Part shown: piece by piece, positions 25,949 through 36,292 of the stretch | How the letters are laid out: each line of letters starts with the position of its first letter | How positions within the stretch are numbered: the first letter of the stretch is position 1 | Origin: Streptomyces malachitofuscus | Lineage (GTDB): Bacteria; Actinomycetota; Actinomycetes; Streptomycetales; Streptomycetaceae | Direction: 5' to 3' | DNA length: 64,000 nucleotides | Assembly (NCBI RefSeq): GCF_014650055.1 | Contig: NZ_BMUF01000008.1 | Location: 310,001-374,000 of the forward strand | Position numbers and translations under genes: made by a program | The notes under the pieces: generated by a model | Database searches by the model: none | Seen by the model: only the letters and a program-made list of their open reading frames with translations | Told to the model about the DNA's origin: nothing

Positions 25949-25994
25949 AAGGGGCCCGGTGGACCGACGAACTCGTCGGTCCACCGGGCCCCTT
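25949..25994. terminator. Terminator of the dnaK operon
   Basis: A 22-base perfect inverted repeat (AAGGGGCCCGGTGGACCGAC as the outer 20 bases of the left arm) with a minimal loop, 21 bases past hspR. The long stem makes it a strong stop for the heat-shock transcript. Confidence 0.92.
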
Positions 25995-26213
25995 CCCTTC
26001 TGTCCTGCCCCATCTGTGACTATGGTATGGCTGCGCGTCCAGATGATCCTTGCTGTGCCTTCGCAGGTCATGCACGAGTTCAGCGCACCGTGCTGTGTCC
26101 ATCTCGTTAAGTGGCTGCCCTTGACTCCGATGGGGGCGGAAGCGTTGGCTTTTCAGTCACATGGGTCGCAAAGCTGTGCCCACGTCCAAAACGCACCTGA
26201 AGTGAGCCCTCGC

Positions 26214-27320
26214 ATGCGTCGTATCGCCATATCCGTGGCCGCCACCTCGATGTCCGTCATGCTCGCCGGCTGCGGCGTGCTCAACGCGACGGAGAGCAGC
26301 GACGACGCGAGCCCGGCCAAGGGCGACGACATCACCGTCGGGCTGCTGCTCCCGGAGAAGGCCAACACGCGGTACGAGCAGTTCGACTACCCCATCTTCA
26401 AGACGAAGGTGGAGTCCCTCACCAACAGCAAGGGCAAGGTCGAGTACGCCAACGCGGAGGCGGACGCCGGCAAGCAGGCGAACCAGATGCAGCGGATGAT
26501 CGACGACAAGGTCGACGTCATCGTGCTGGACGCGGTCGACTCCCACGCCATCGCGGACGGTGTGAAGAAGGCCAAGGACGCGGGCATCCCGGTCATCGCC
26601 TACGACCGGCTGGCCGAGGGTCCGATCGACGCGTACATCTCCTTCGACAACGAGCTGGTCGGCGAGGTGCAGGCCCGCTCCCTGCTGGAGGCGTTCGGGG
26701 ACGACCTGAGCATCACCGACAAGATCGTGATGATGAACGGCTCCTCGACCGACCCCAACGCCAAGCAGTTCAAGGCGGGCGCGCTCTCCGAGCTCAAGGG
26801 CAAGGTGACGATCGCCCAGTCCTACGACACCAAGGACTGGAAGCCGGAGAACGCCGAGGCCAACATGACCGAGGCGATCAACGCGATCGGCGCGGAGAAC
26901 ATCGAGGCGGTCTACTCCGCCAACGACGGCATGGCGGGCGGCATCGTCAAGGCCCTGCAGGCGGCCGGCGTGACCGACCTGCCCCCGATCACCGGCCAGG
27001 ACGCCGAACTCGCGGCGGTGCAGCGCATCATCACCGGCGAGCAGTACATGAGCGTGTACAAGTCCTACCCGGAGGAGGCCGAGAGCGCCGCGGAGATGGC
27101 CGTGGCGAAGGTCCAGGGCCGGGACATCCAGTTCGACGCGCTGACCCGCGAACGGGTGGACAGCCCCACCGACAAGGACATCCCCGCCCAGCTCGTCCCC
27201 GTGGTCGCCCTGACGCAGGACAACATCAAGGAAACCGTCATCGCGGACAACATCTACGAGCTGTCCGACATCTGCACGGCAGCACTCAAGACGGCCTGCG
27301 CGGAACTCAAGCTGAAGTAG
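26214..27320 (+). CDS. XylF-type sugar-binding lipoprotein, orphan
   Basis: A 368-residue periplasmic-binding lipoprotein of the ribose/xylose class. Lipobox LAGC is followed by DDITVGLLLPEKANTRYEQF, which matches XylF openings, and by the hinge residues NGSSTDPNAK and DGMAGGIVKAL. It should deliver a sugar to an ABC importer, but no ATPase or permease lies next to it: the next gene is an opposite-strand regulator and a terminator follows. It may serve a distant importer or act as a sensor. ATG 26214 has GTGAG upstream. Confidence 0.9.
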   Translation: MRRIAISVAATSMSVMLAGCGVLNATESSDDASPAKGDDITVGLLLPEKANTRYEQFDYPIFKTKVESLTNSKGKVEYANAEADAGKQANQMQRMIDDKVDVIVLDAVDSHAIADGVKKAKDAGIPVIAYDRLAEGPIDAYISFDNELVGEVQARSLLEAFGDDLSITDKIVMMNGSSTDPNAKQFKAGALSELKGKVTIAQSYDTKDWKPENAEANMTEAINAIGAENIEAVYSANDGMAGGIVKALQAAGVTDLPPITGQDAELAAVQRIITGEQYMSVYKSYPEEAESAAEMAVAKVQGRDIQFDALTRERVDSPTDKDIPAQLVPVVALTQDNIKETVIADNIYELSDICTAALKTACAELKLK

Positions 27321-27342
27321 CCACACCCCCTCCCCCCTTTTC

Positions 27343-27375
27343 GGCCACCCCCGGTCCTCGGACCGGCGGGTGGCC
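27343..27375 (+). terminator. Terminator after XylF-type gene
   Basis: GGCCACCC and GGGTGGCC enclose an inner GGTC/GACC stem with loop CTCG, 22 bases past the stop. Confidence 0.8.
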
Positions 27376-27392
27376 TCATCGCGGCCGGGCCA

Positions 27393-28088
27393 CTATGCCG
27401 TCTCCGTGTGGTGGCCGGCGGGCGCCGTGGGCTGTGTCAGCCGGTCCGGGCCGGTGGCGGACTGCCAGAGGATGCGGGCCGCCTGGACGCGGTTGCCGAC
27501 GAGGAGCTTGTTGTAGATCGCCCGGATGTGGTCCTTCACGGTGTGGCCGCTGATGCTCAGCGTTTCGGCCACGACCGGGTTCGACGCGCCGTTGCTCAGC
27601 AGTTCGAGGATCTGGCGCTCGCGCGGGCTGAGCGCGGCCAGCAGTTTCCGTGCGGCGACGGCCTCCTCGGCCAGTCGCCCCGGCCGTACGTACTGGTCGA
27701 CCACGAATCCGGCGGCGGTCGGTGCCAGGGCGACACTGCCCGCGGCGGCGGCCCGGACCGCCCACGGCAGGTGCCGCGCACCGTCCTCGCGCAGTAGGAC
27801 CCCGCGGGCGCCGAGCCGTAACAGCATGCGGGTGGCCCGGTCCGTCAGCCGGCCGACCAGCACCACGCGGGCGGGCTCGGCGGCGCGGGGGGCCCGCAGG
27901 GCGGCCAGTGCCTCGTCCGGGTCGTGGTGGCCGGCGACGAGGACGTCCGGCCGTGTCGACCGTACGAGGCCGGGCGCCTGTTCCACCGTGCCGTCGCCGA
28001 CGACCGCGATCCGGTCGTCGGTCTCCAGGATGTGCCGGATGCCCGCTCGTTCCAGCGTCTGACGGCCGAGTATGCCCACGCGTATCAC
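27393..28088 (-). CDS. NarL-like regulator with degenerate receiver
   Basis: A 231-residue protein of NarL/FixJ shape. The C-terminal LuxR helix-turn-helix is standard (LSPRERQILELLSNGASNPV, then SISGHTVKDHIRAIYNKL). The N-terminal receiver opens VIRVGILGRQTLERAGI without the acidic pair, and the phospho-acceptor position in RPDVLVAGHHDP has no aspartate, so it cannot be phosphorylated normally. GTG 28088 has a GGGGGGAG site; the long upstream extension is rejected. No kinase is nearby. Confidence 0.82.
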   Translation of the reverse strand: MIRVGILGRQTLERAGIRHILETDDRIAVVGDGTVEQAPGLVRSTRPDVLVAGHHDPDEALAALRAPRAAEPARVVLVGRLTDRATRMLLRLGARGVLLREDGARHLPWAVRAAAAGSVALAPTAAGFVVDQYVRPGRLAEEAVAARKLLAALSPRERQILELLSNGASNPVVAETLSISGHTVKDHIRAIYNKLLVGNRVQAARILWQSATGPDRLTQPTAPAGHHTETA

Positions 28089-28466
28089 TTTTCCGTGCTC
28101 CCCCCGGGAGTTCGCGGCAGGCCGACGGCGTCCCCGAGGGCGTTCTCCCGGCGCTCCGCCGTGCCCCGTCGCGTTCGGCCGTGCCGAAATGGCCGGTGAA
28201 AGCGGCCACTTGCGTGCGAAAGTGGTCGGCTTCCGCTTCGTCCAGCATGCACGGCCTGTCACATCGTCGCTACCTTCAGCTTGTTGCACGCCGAGCAAGC
28301 GGTGGGGTCCATAAAATACCCTTTACGTGGCATTCCGGGGCGCGGGGCGGGCGGAGTCACGTTGCGGTGGCGGGGACGCTCCGCGCATAGTTGCGCCTGC
28401 GGAAAGCGCTGGCACTCCGAGGCGGGCCGACCGGCCGAGGAGCTGGAACCGGGGGTGGGATGGGCG
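28089..28466. other. 378-base divergent promoter region between two LuxR genes
   Basis: The region holds no gene. It contains an AT-rich patch ATAAAATACCCTTTA at 28311-28325, the likely core promoter region, and an inverted repeat GCTTG...CAAGC at about 28280-28300. An 18-base-spaced -35/-10 pair could not be fixed. Confidence 0.45.
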
Positions 28467-29510
28467 ATGGCCGGGCGCGGGACGGACGGGCATCCACACG
28501 GTGCTGACCGACTGTGCGAGGCCGGGGATCGCGTGTATTCCCGGGCCGTACGGCGCGGACGGCTGCTGCGCAGGGAGGCGGAGCCGGTGCCGTGCCTGCT
28601 GGAGCTGGCCCTGCTGCACCCGGACCCGGACGACATGGACTGGCTCGTGCCGACGGCCCCGCAGGAGGTCATGACCCGGCTGCTGCGCGGGATGTACGAC
28701 GAGGTGAGCGCGAGCCAGCGCCGGGTCGGGTCCGCCGTGGAGGCGTTCGAGTGGTACGCCGGACTGGGCCGTCAGGTGCCCGCGGCGCCGTCGGCGGCGG
28801 AGGGTCCGGCGATCCGGGTGCTGGACGGGCTCGCGCGGATCCAGGCCGCCATGGACGAGGCGACACAGGCGTGCACGAGCGAGGTGCTCACCGTCCAGCC
28901 CGGCGGCATCCGGCGGGAGGCGGAGCTGTCGGAGGGTCTGCACCGGGCGATGGCGCTGCGCGGGCGGGGCGTGCGGATGCGGGACCTGTACACCCATGTC
29001 GCCCGGCACGGGCACGGGCTGCTCTCGTACCTGGAGCTGATGGGTGACGCGGTGGAGGCGCGCACGCTGGACGAGGTGATCGAGCGGCTGATCCTCTTCG
29101 ACCGCACGGTCGCCTTCATCCCCGCGAACTCCGAGCGCACCATGGCGCTGGAGCTGCGCCACCCGGCGCTGGTGGAGTACCTCGGCACGGTCTTCGAGCG
29201 GTTGTGGCGGCTCGCCATCCCGCTGACCGCCCCGCTGCCCGACACCGGTATCGAGGGCATCTCGCACCGGGAGCAGTCCATCGCGGCGCTGCTCGCGGAG
29301 GGCCACCAGGACGCGGTGATCGCGGAGCGGCTGGGCATCAGCGTGCGGACGTGCCGGGCCCACATCGCCCGCCTGTCGGAGACGCTGGGGGCGGCGAGCC
29401 GTACGCAGCTGGGGGTGCGGATCGCACAGGCCGGCCTGGACGGGTCCCGGGGCCCGGCCCCGGACCCGGCGGTCACTCTGGCCGGTCGAGAATCCCGGAC
29501 TGCCCGATGA
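28467..29510 (+). CDS. LuxR-type regulator, paralogue A
   Basis: A 347-residue regulator. Residues ~1-60 contain a small helical segment (ADRLCEAGDRVYSRAVRRG) shared with the two paralogues downstream; the middle (~100-250) is a sensor-like region with VRMRDLYTHVARHG and RTVAFIPANSERTMALELRH; and the end is a LuxR-type HTH (HREQSIAALLAEGHQDAVIA, then GISVRTCRAHIARLSETLG). I recognise no named sensor domain. Its 3' end overlaps paralogue B, on the other strand, by 38 bases. GTG 28455 is an alternative start. Confidence 0.85.
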   Translation: MAGRGTDGHPHGADRLCEAGDRVYSRAVRRGRLLRREAEPVPCLLELALLHPDPDDMDWLVPTAPQEVMTRLLRGMYDEVSASQRRVGSAVEAFEWYAGLGRQVPAAPSAAEGPAIRVLDGLARIQAAMDEATQACTSEVLTVQPGGIRREAELSEGLHRAMALRGRGVRMRDLYTHVARHGHGLLSYLELMGDAVEARTLDEVIERLILFDRTVAFIPANSERTMALELRHPALVEYLGTVFERLWRLAIPLTAPLPDTGIEGISHREQSIAALLAEGHQDAVIAERLGISVRTCRAHIARLSETLGAASRTQLGVRIAQAGLDGSRGPAPDPAVTLAGRESRTAR

Positions 29511-30468
29511 GATAGCCGAGCTGGGCCCGGCTCTGGCTGCCCAGCGTCGCGGCGAGTTTGGCGATGTGGACGCGGGCGGTGCGGATGTTCATGCCGAGAC
29601 GGTCGGCGATGACGGCGTCCGTGTGGCCTTCGACGAGGAAGCGGGCGATCGCTCGTTGGCGGGCGGTGATGCCGTTGAAAGACGGCGGCTGGACGGCCTG
29701 CGGGTGCATGGGGGTGGCCAGCCGCCAGAAGCGGTCGAACATGTTGACCAGATAGGTGATGACGGCCGGATGCCGGATCTCCAGCGCGATCCCGCGGTGT
29801 GCCTCTCCGTCACCGGGGATGAAAGCGACCGTTCCGTCGACGATGATGAGGCGGCCGACGACCTCGTCCAGGGTGCGTGCCTGAGCGTCGCCCTTCAATC
29901 GCTCGTAGCGGGCGACGACCAGGGGTATGTGCCGCTGCGTGTGCGGGTAGAGCACGCGGATTCTGCCTCCGCGGTCGAGGAACTGCTGGTCGCGGACCAT
30001 GGCCGCGGCCTGGGCCGTTCTCGCGCCCTCGGACGTCTGGTAATTGCTGTGCGGCTGGATGCAGAGGAGCTCCCTTGTCCCTTCCGCCAGTGCCTCTGCG
30101 ATGGCGCCGTTGATCCGGTCCTTGCCGCTGAGCACACTGAGCGCAGGGGTTCCCGTCTCCTCCGCGGACGGCTCGCCGACTCGCATGAGCTGCTGGAAGA
30201 CCTCAGTCAGCCGTTCCTCGCGCCGCCGCTGGGCGGAGATGCGGTCTCCCGACAGTCGCAGCAGTCGGTGCAGGGCGACCGTCGGCGGGACGGGTACCAA
30301 CCGGCCGGGGTCGTTGAGGGAGGGCCTGAGCAGTCCGGTGTCGACCGGGCACGGTGTCTCGCCCGCCTCCTCTGCGGGCAGCCCACCGTCACGCAGTGCC
30401 CGGGCGTACAACTCGACGCCCGCGTCGCACAGCTCCTCCGCCTGGTGATCGTGCGTACATCCAGTCAC
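29473..30468 (-). CDS. LuxR-type regulator, paralogue B
   Basis: A 331-residue paralogue of the neighbouring regulators, aligned over the full length by eye: AEELCDAGVELYARALRDGG, RGGRIRVLYPHTQRH, DGTVAFIPGDGEAHRGIALE, and HTH NIRTARVHIAKLAATLGSQS. It starts 23 bases after paralogue C on the same strand, so the two form an operon. The GTG at 30468 has GAGGAGG 12 bases upstream. Divergence from its neighbours suggests old duplication. Confidence 0.85.
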   Translation of the reverse strand: MTGCTHDHQAEELCDAGVELYARALRDGGLPAEEAGETPCPVDTGLLRPSLNDPGRLVPVPPTVALHRLLRLSGDRISAQRRREERLTEVFQQLMRVGEPSAEETGTPALSVLSGKDRINGAIAEALAEGTRELLCIQPHSNYQTSEGARTAQAAAMVRDQQFLDRGGRIRVLYPHTQRHIPLVVARYERLKGDAQARTLDEVVGRLIIVDGTVAFIPGDGEAHRGIALEIRHPAVITYLVNMFDRFWRLATPMHPQAVQPPSFNGITARQRAIARFLVEGHTDAVIADRLGMNIRTARVHIAKLAATLGSQSRAQLGYLIGQSGILDRPE

Positions 30469-30491
30469 GCGGGGTGCGTACCTCCTCGACT

Positions 30492-31502
30492 TCACTGGTC
30501 CTGATTGAGGATCCCTGATTGGGCGATCAGATAGCCCAGTTGGGCGCGGCTGCCGCTGCCGAGGGCGGAGGCAAGCTTCGCTATGTGGGCGCGGCAGGTG
30601 CGGACGTTCATCCCCAGACGGCGGGCGATGGCCTCGTCGACATGTCCTTCCACGAGGAGCTTGGCGATCGAGTGCTGGATGTCCGTGAGGCCGTCCGCGG
30701 CGGTTTCGTAGGGAGCGCCCGCGCTCAGCGGGACCGCCCGGCCCCACATGAACTCGAACACCTTGATCAGGTACCTGACCAGACCGGGATGGCGGAGCTC
30801 CAGGGCGACCTGCCGGTCGTCCCGCGTCGGGATGAAAGCGACTGTCTCGTCGCAGATGATGAGGCGCTCGACCAGCTCGTCGATGGTGCGGTACTCCGCT
30901 TTGCCGTCGGTGAACTGTTCCACCCACGCGATGCGTTCCGGACTGTACCTGGCCGTGTGCTGGTAAAGGGTTCTGATCCGTACGCCGCGTTCGATCAGGG
31001 GTTTGTCGCGTTCCAGCGCCTCGATGAGTCGGCGCTCCGGGTGGCGGTGGCTCGGCTGGACGGCGAGCACCTCGTGCCGGCACTGGGCCGTCGCCAGATC
31101 GAGCGCCTCATTTATACGGTCCAGCCCCTCCAGTACGGTGATCGAGTGGATGGACTCGGGTACGGGGGCACTGATTCCCATGAACGGCTCGAGGGCGGCC
31201 GCCAACTCGATCGACTGCCGCCTGCGCTCGGTGATCTCGCGCTCTATGGGGTCGAGTCGCTGGGCCAGCACGACCGACGGAGGAACTGGGCGCAGCCAGT
31301 TGGCGTCATCGGGGTCGGGATGGAGCAGGGCGAACTCCATCAGACAGGGAGCGATTTCCACGTCTGCCCGGGCGATACGTCCCGTGCGGAGCGCGTTCGC
31401 GTAGAGACGACTTCCTTCCACGCACAGCTCCGTCATGGCGTGGGGATGCGTCGCTTTAGTCTGATTTGATGTCAAATCTCCACCCCCCAGGGTCCTGAAC
31501 AT
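30492..31502 (-). CDS. LuxR-type regulator, paralogue C
   Basis: A 336-residue paralogue. The shared core begins at MTELCVEGSRLYANALRTGR; other matching parts are IERGVRIRTLYQHTARYSPE, DETVAFIPTRDDRQVALELR and HTH GMNVRTCRAHIAKLASALGS. Only 86 bases separate it from the divergent secreted-peptide gene, so both share a promoter region. The start is uncertain: ATG 31502, the TTG after GGTGGAG, or the ATG at the beginning of the shared core are all possible. Confidence 0.83.
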   Translation of the reverse strand: MFRTLGGGDLTSNQTKATHPHAMTELCVEGSRLYANALRTGRIARADVEIAPCLMEFALLHPDPDDANWLRPVPPSVVLAQRLDPIEREITERRRQSIELAAALEPFMGISAPVPESIHSITVLEGLDRINEALDLATAQCRHEVLAVQPSHRHPERRLIEALERDKPLIERGVRIRTLYQHTARYSPERIAWVEQFTDGKAEYRTIDELVERLIICDETVAFIPTRDDRQVALELRHPGLVRYLIKVFEFMWGRAVPLSAGAPYETAADGLTDIQHSIAKLLVEGHVDEAIARRLGMNVRTCRAHIAKLASALGSGSRAQLGYLIAQSGILNQDQ

Positions 31503-31588
31503 GCAGGAACATGATGCACCGATCGTGTGGCCATGACGTGCCCGAATGAGCCATCGTCTTACTTGACGGGGGAAGAGGGGACCTTCAA

Positions 31589-31795
31589 GTGAGGACGAAG
31601 CCGACTATGCGTAAGAGAATGCTTCGCTCGGTGCTTGCTGCCGCCTTCTCCACCGTTGTGGCCTTCGGTGCGCTGAGTGGCCTCTCCGACGTGGAGAACG
31701 ACGTCCAGCAGGACACCGCGTGGTCGAGTGGGGCCGTGGACACGGCTGCCGACGATGACGCCGTTCTTCTCCCGGCAGACACCGCTTGGAGCTGA
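31589..31795 (+). CDS. Small secreted peptide with repeated DTAWS motif
   Basis: A 68-residue precursor. A basic start (TMRKRMLRS) and hydrophobic stretch VLAAAFSTVVAFGALSG form a signal peptide. The mature part is acidic and carries DTAWS twice, internally and as the exact C-terminus (LLPADTAWS). GTG 31589 is supported by AAGAGGGGA; ATG 31607 is an alternative. It is divergent from LuxR paralogue C and one base separates it from the Rieske-like gene. A signalling or surface role is possible; I know no function. Confidence 0.72.
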   Translation: MRTKPTMRKRMLRSVLAAAFSTVVAFGALSGLSDVENDVQQDTAWSSGAVDTAADDDAVLLPADTAWS

Positions 31796-31796
31796 C

Positions 31797-32132
31797 GTGA
31801 CCACCCCACCCGATGACCGCTCGTTCCGCCGTGAAATGGCAACCGCGTACCGATCCGGATGGCACTTCATCGACCTGGTCACCGCCATCCCCCACAGCGG
31901 TGACTCGTTGATGGTGACCGTGTTCGGCGAGCCGGTCGTCGTCACGCGGGACGAGGACGGGGACGTACGGGCGTACCGGTGTCTGCGGCGGCCCAGGGGC
32001 GCGCCCAAGCCCGTGCGGTGTGCCATCCGGTACGGAATGATCTTTGTGAACCTGGACCAGCGGGACCATCGGCAGGTGGAGTCCGACTCCCCCGCCCCCC
32101 GGACCATCTCGGCCACCCCCCGCAGTGCCTGA
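31797..32132 (+). CDS. Short Rieske-like protein lacking cluster ligands
   Basis: A 111-residue protein. RSGWHFIDLVTAIPHSGDSL, VFGEPVVVTRDEDGDVRAYR and IRYGMIFVNLD resemble the N-terminal Rieske domain of aromatic-ring oxygenases, including the 'G.VFV.LD' strand. But the CxH and CxxH cluster motifs are replaced (YRCLRRPRGAPKPVRCAIRY), so no 2Fe-2S centre is expected. It may be a fold-only binding protein. The GTG follows the peptide stop by one base, so the two are co-translated. A strong terminator ends the pair. Confidence 0.68.
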   Translation: MTTPPDDRSFRREMATAYRSGWHFIDLVTAIPHSGDSLMVTVFGEPVVVTRDEDGDVRAYRCLRRPRGAPKPVRCAIRYGMIFVNLDQRDHRQVESDSPAPRTISATPRSA

Positions 32133-32175
32133 CGCGATTCCCCCGTCGTAACAGATCGCGCAGGTGCTTCCCCCC

Positions 32176-32216
32176 GCAGCGGCGTCACCGTGACCTGAAC
32201 ACGGTGACGCCGCTGC
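32176..32216 (+). terminator. Terminator of peptide/Rieske-like pair
   Basis: Perfect 16-base stem GCAGCGGCGTCACCGT/ACGGTGACGCCGCTGC, nine-base loop, then AGTTTTG. It also lies at the end of the convergent PPOX gene. Confidence 0.92.
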
Positions 32217-32301
32217 AGTTTTGTGGGACATTTCCGGCTGTCGGCCCGATCGGGCGATGGCCGGAAGCCGTCGCCCGGCGGCGCGAACGGCGCCGCCCGC
32301 C

Positions 32302-32718
32302 TCATCCGCGTCCCATCGCCCGTGTGAGCGCGATCTCGATGACCACCCGGGACGGGTTCGGCGACGGCGTCCGTCCGTAGCGTTCCGCGTAGCGCCGCTC
32401 GGCCTCCGCCACGTGCTCCCGCTCCGTGCGGACCACCGCGCGTCCCTCCAGCGTGGCCCACCGCCGCCCGTCCACCTGGCAGGCCGCGACGGCCGCGCCC
32501 TCCGCCCCCGCCGCCAGCACATGGCGCACCTTCGCGCTCGCCTTGTTGGCGATCACCCGAGCAAGCCGTGCCCCGGGGTCGTATGTCACTCCGACGGGTA
32601 CCAGGTGCGGGGTGCCGTCCGGTCGGAGGGTGGTCAGCGTGCACAGGTGCTTTTCGCGCCAGAAGCTGAGGAACGACGCGTCCGGATCGCCCGGATCTAC
32701 CGAGTACGTGGTGGCCAT
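32302..32718 (-). CDS. PPOX-class (F420/FMN-dependent) oxidoreductase
   Basis: A 138-residue split-barrel protein of the pyridoxamine-phosphate-oxidase-like class. REKHLCTLTTLRPDGTPHLV and VGVTYD are typical of actinobacterial F420-dependent members; GRRWATLEGRAVV is the dimer-interface strand. Cofactor and substrate are unknown. Its promoter region is shared with the clpB upstream area. Confidence 0.85.
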   Translation of the reverse strand: MATTYSVDPGDPDASFLSFWREKHLCTLTTLRPDGTPHLVPVGVTYDPGARLARVIANKASAKVRHVLAAGAEGAAVAACQVDGRRWATLEGRAVVRTEREHVAEAERRYAERYGRTPSPNPSRVVIEIALTRAMGRG

Positions 32719-32756
32719 GGACCGGAACTTAGCCCCGCCGGCCTCCCGGGCACTAC

Positions 32757-32777
32757 CTTGAGTGGAATAGACTCAAG
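32757..32777. promoter_or_regulatory. HspR box (perfect HAIR) upstream of clpB
   Basis: CTTGAGT-N7-ACTCAAG, identical arms to the dnaK box 2. It lies 90 bases before the clpB start and places clpB in the HspR regulon. Confidence 0.95.
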
Positions 32778-32867
32778 TTTGTGTACGCTGTTCGAGGCAG
32801 CCTGACCGAGTCAGCCACGAAGACCGCTGAGGGTCACTGAAGGGTCATCGAGAAGGAGAACGGACAC

Positions 32868-35465
<2,598 letters not shown>

Positions 35466-35480
35466 GCGACGATTCCGTTT

Positions 35481-35517
35481 CCCGGGCCCGATGTCCCTCC
35501 GGGGCGTTGGGCCCGGG
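35481..35517 (+). terminator. Terminator after clpB
   Basis: CCCGGGCCC and GGGCCCGGG with an inner CTCC/GGGG pairing, 15 bases past the stop. Another small hairpin, GTCAGCC-ctc-GGCTGAC, follows at 35551-35567. Confidence 0.7.
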
Positions 35518-35641
35518 CCGCACCGGGTACTTCGGGATTGACCGGATCGAGTCAGCCCTCGGCTGACAGGCCCGTCGGGGCTTGCCACCCCCCTCCCCGC
35601 ATGGGGGAGGATGGCGGGATCCGTACGAAGGGAAAATCACG

Positions 35642-36172
35642 GTGACCATCGACCCGTCCTCGATTCCGAATTTCGGGGGCCAGCAGCCCGAGCCGCAGCC
35701 CCAAGGACCGGCGGGCCCCGTCGTCCCGGATCAGGACCTCGTGAAGCAGCTCCTCGACCAGATGGAGCTCAAGTACGTCGTTGACGAAGAGGGTGACCTC
35801 GCGGCGCCGTGGGAGCAGTTCCGCACCTACTTCATGTTCCGCGGGGAGGGCGACCAGCAGATCTTCTCCGTCCGGACGTTCTACGACCGGCCGCACAAGA
35901 TCGACGAGAAGCCGCAGCTGCTCGAGTCGATCGACGACTGGAACCGGCGCACCCTGTGGCCGAAGGTGTACACCCACACCCATGACGACGGCACGGTCCG
36001 TCTCATCGGTGAGGCGCAGATGCTGATCGGCATGGGCGTGAGCCTGGAGCACTTCGTCTCGTCGACGGTGAGCTGGGTGCGCGCCGCGATCGAGTTCGAC
36101 AAGTGGCTCGTCGAGCAGCTCGGCCTGGAGCAGGAGATCAACGAGGCGGACAAGCCCGAAGACGACGAGTAG
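35642..36172 (+). CDS. YbjN-domain protein
   Basis: A 176-residue protein with a Pro/Gln-rich start and a YbjN (secretion-chaperone-like) fold: LVKQLLDQMELKYVVDEEGD, FYDRPHKIDEKPQLLESIDD, and WLVEQLGLEQEI at the end. Function is unknown; actinobacterial members often sit near stress genes, here clpB. The GTG has AAGGGA nine bases upstream. Confidence 0.85.
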   Translation: MTIDPSSIPNFGGQQPEPQPQGPAGPVVPDQDLVKQLLDQMELKYVVDEEGDLAAPWEQFRTYFMFRGEGDQQIFSVRTFYDRPHKIDEKPQLLESIDDWNRRTLWPKVYTHTHDDGTVRLIGEAQMLIGMGVSLEHFVSSTVSWVRAAIEFDKWLVEQLGLEQEINEADKPEDDE

Positions 36173-36229
36173 ACCCTCCCGAGGCACGGCGCTCCGGCGG
36201 TACGACGACGTGCACGCCGTGCGCGGGAA

Positions 36230-36280
36230 GAGCCCGGCCCCGGGCAGCGACCCCTGCGGTCGGCTGCCGGGGCCGGGCTC
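36230..36280. terminator. Terminator between convergent YbjN and Clp_N/TPR genes
   Basis: GAGCCCGGCCCC and GGGGCCGGGCTC (12-base arms) with inner GGCAGC/GCTGCC. Suits both converging transcripts. Confidence 0.82.
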
Positions 36281-36292
36281 TCTCGGTCGGGG

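Noticed and set aside
28467..31502. Three LuxR genes as orphan two-component regulators
   Set aside because: None has a receiver domain; the N-terminal region is different.
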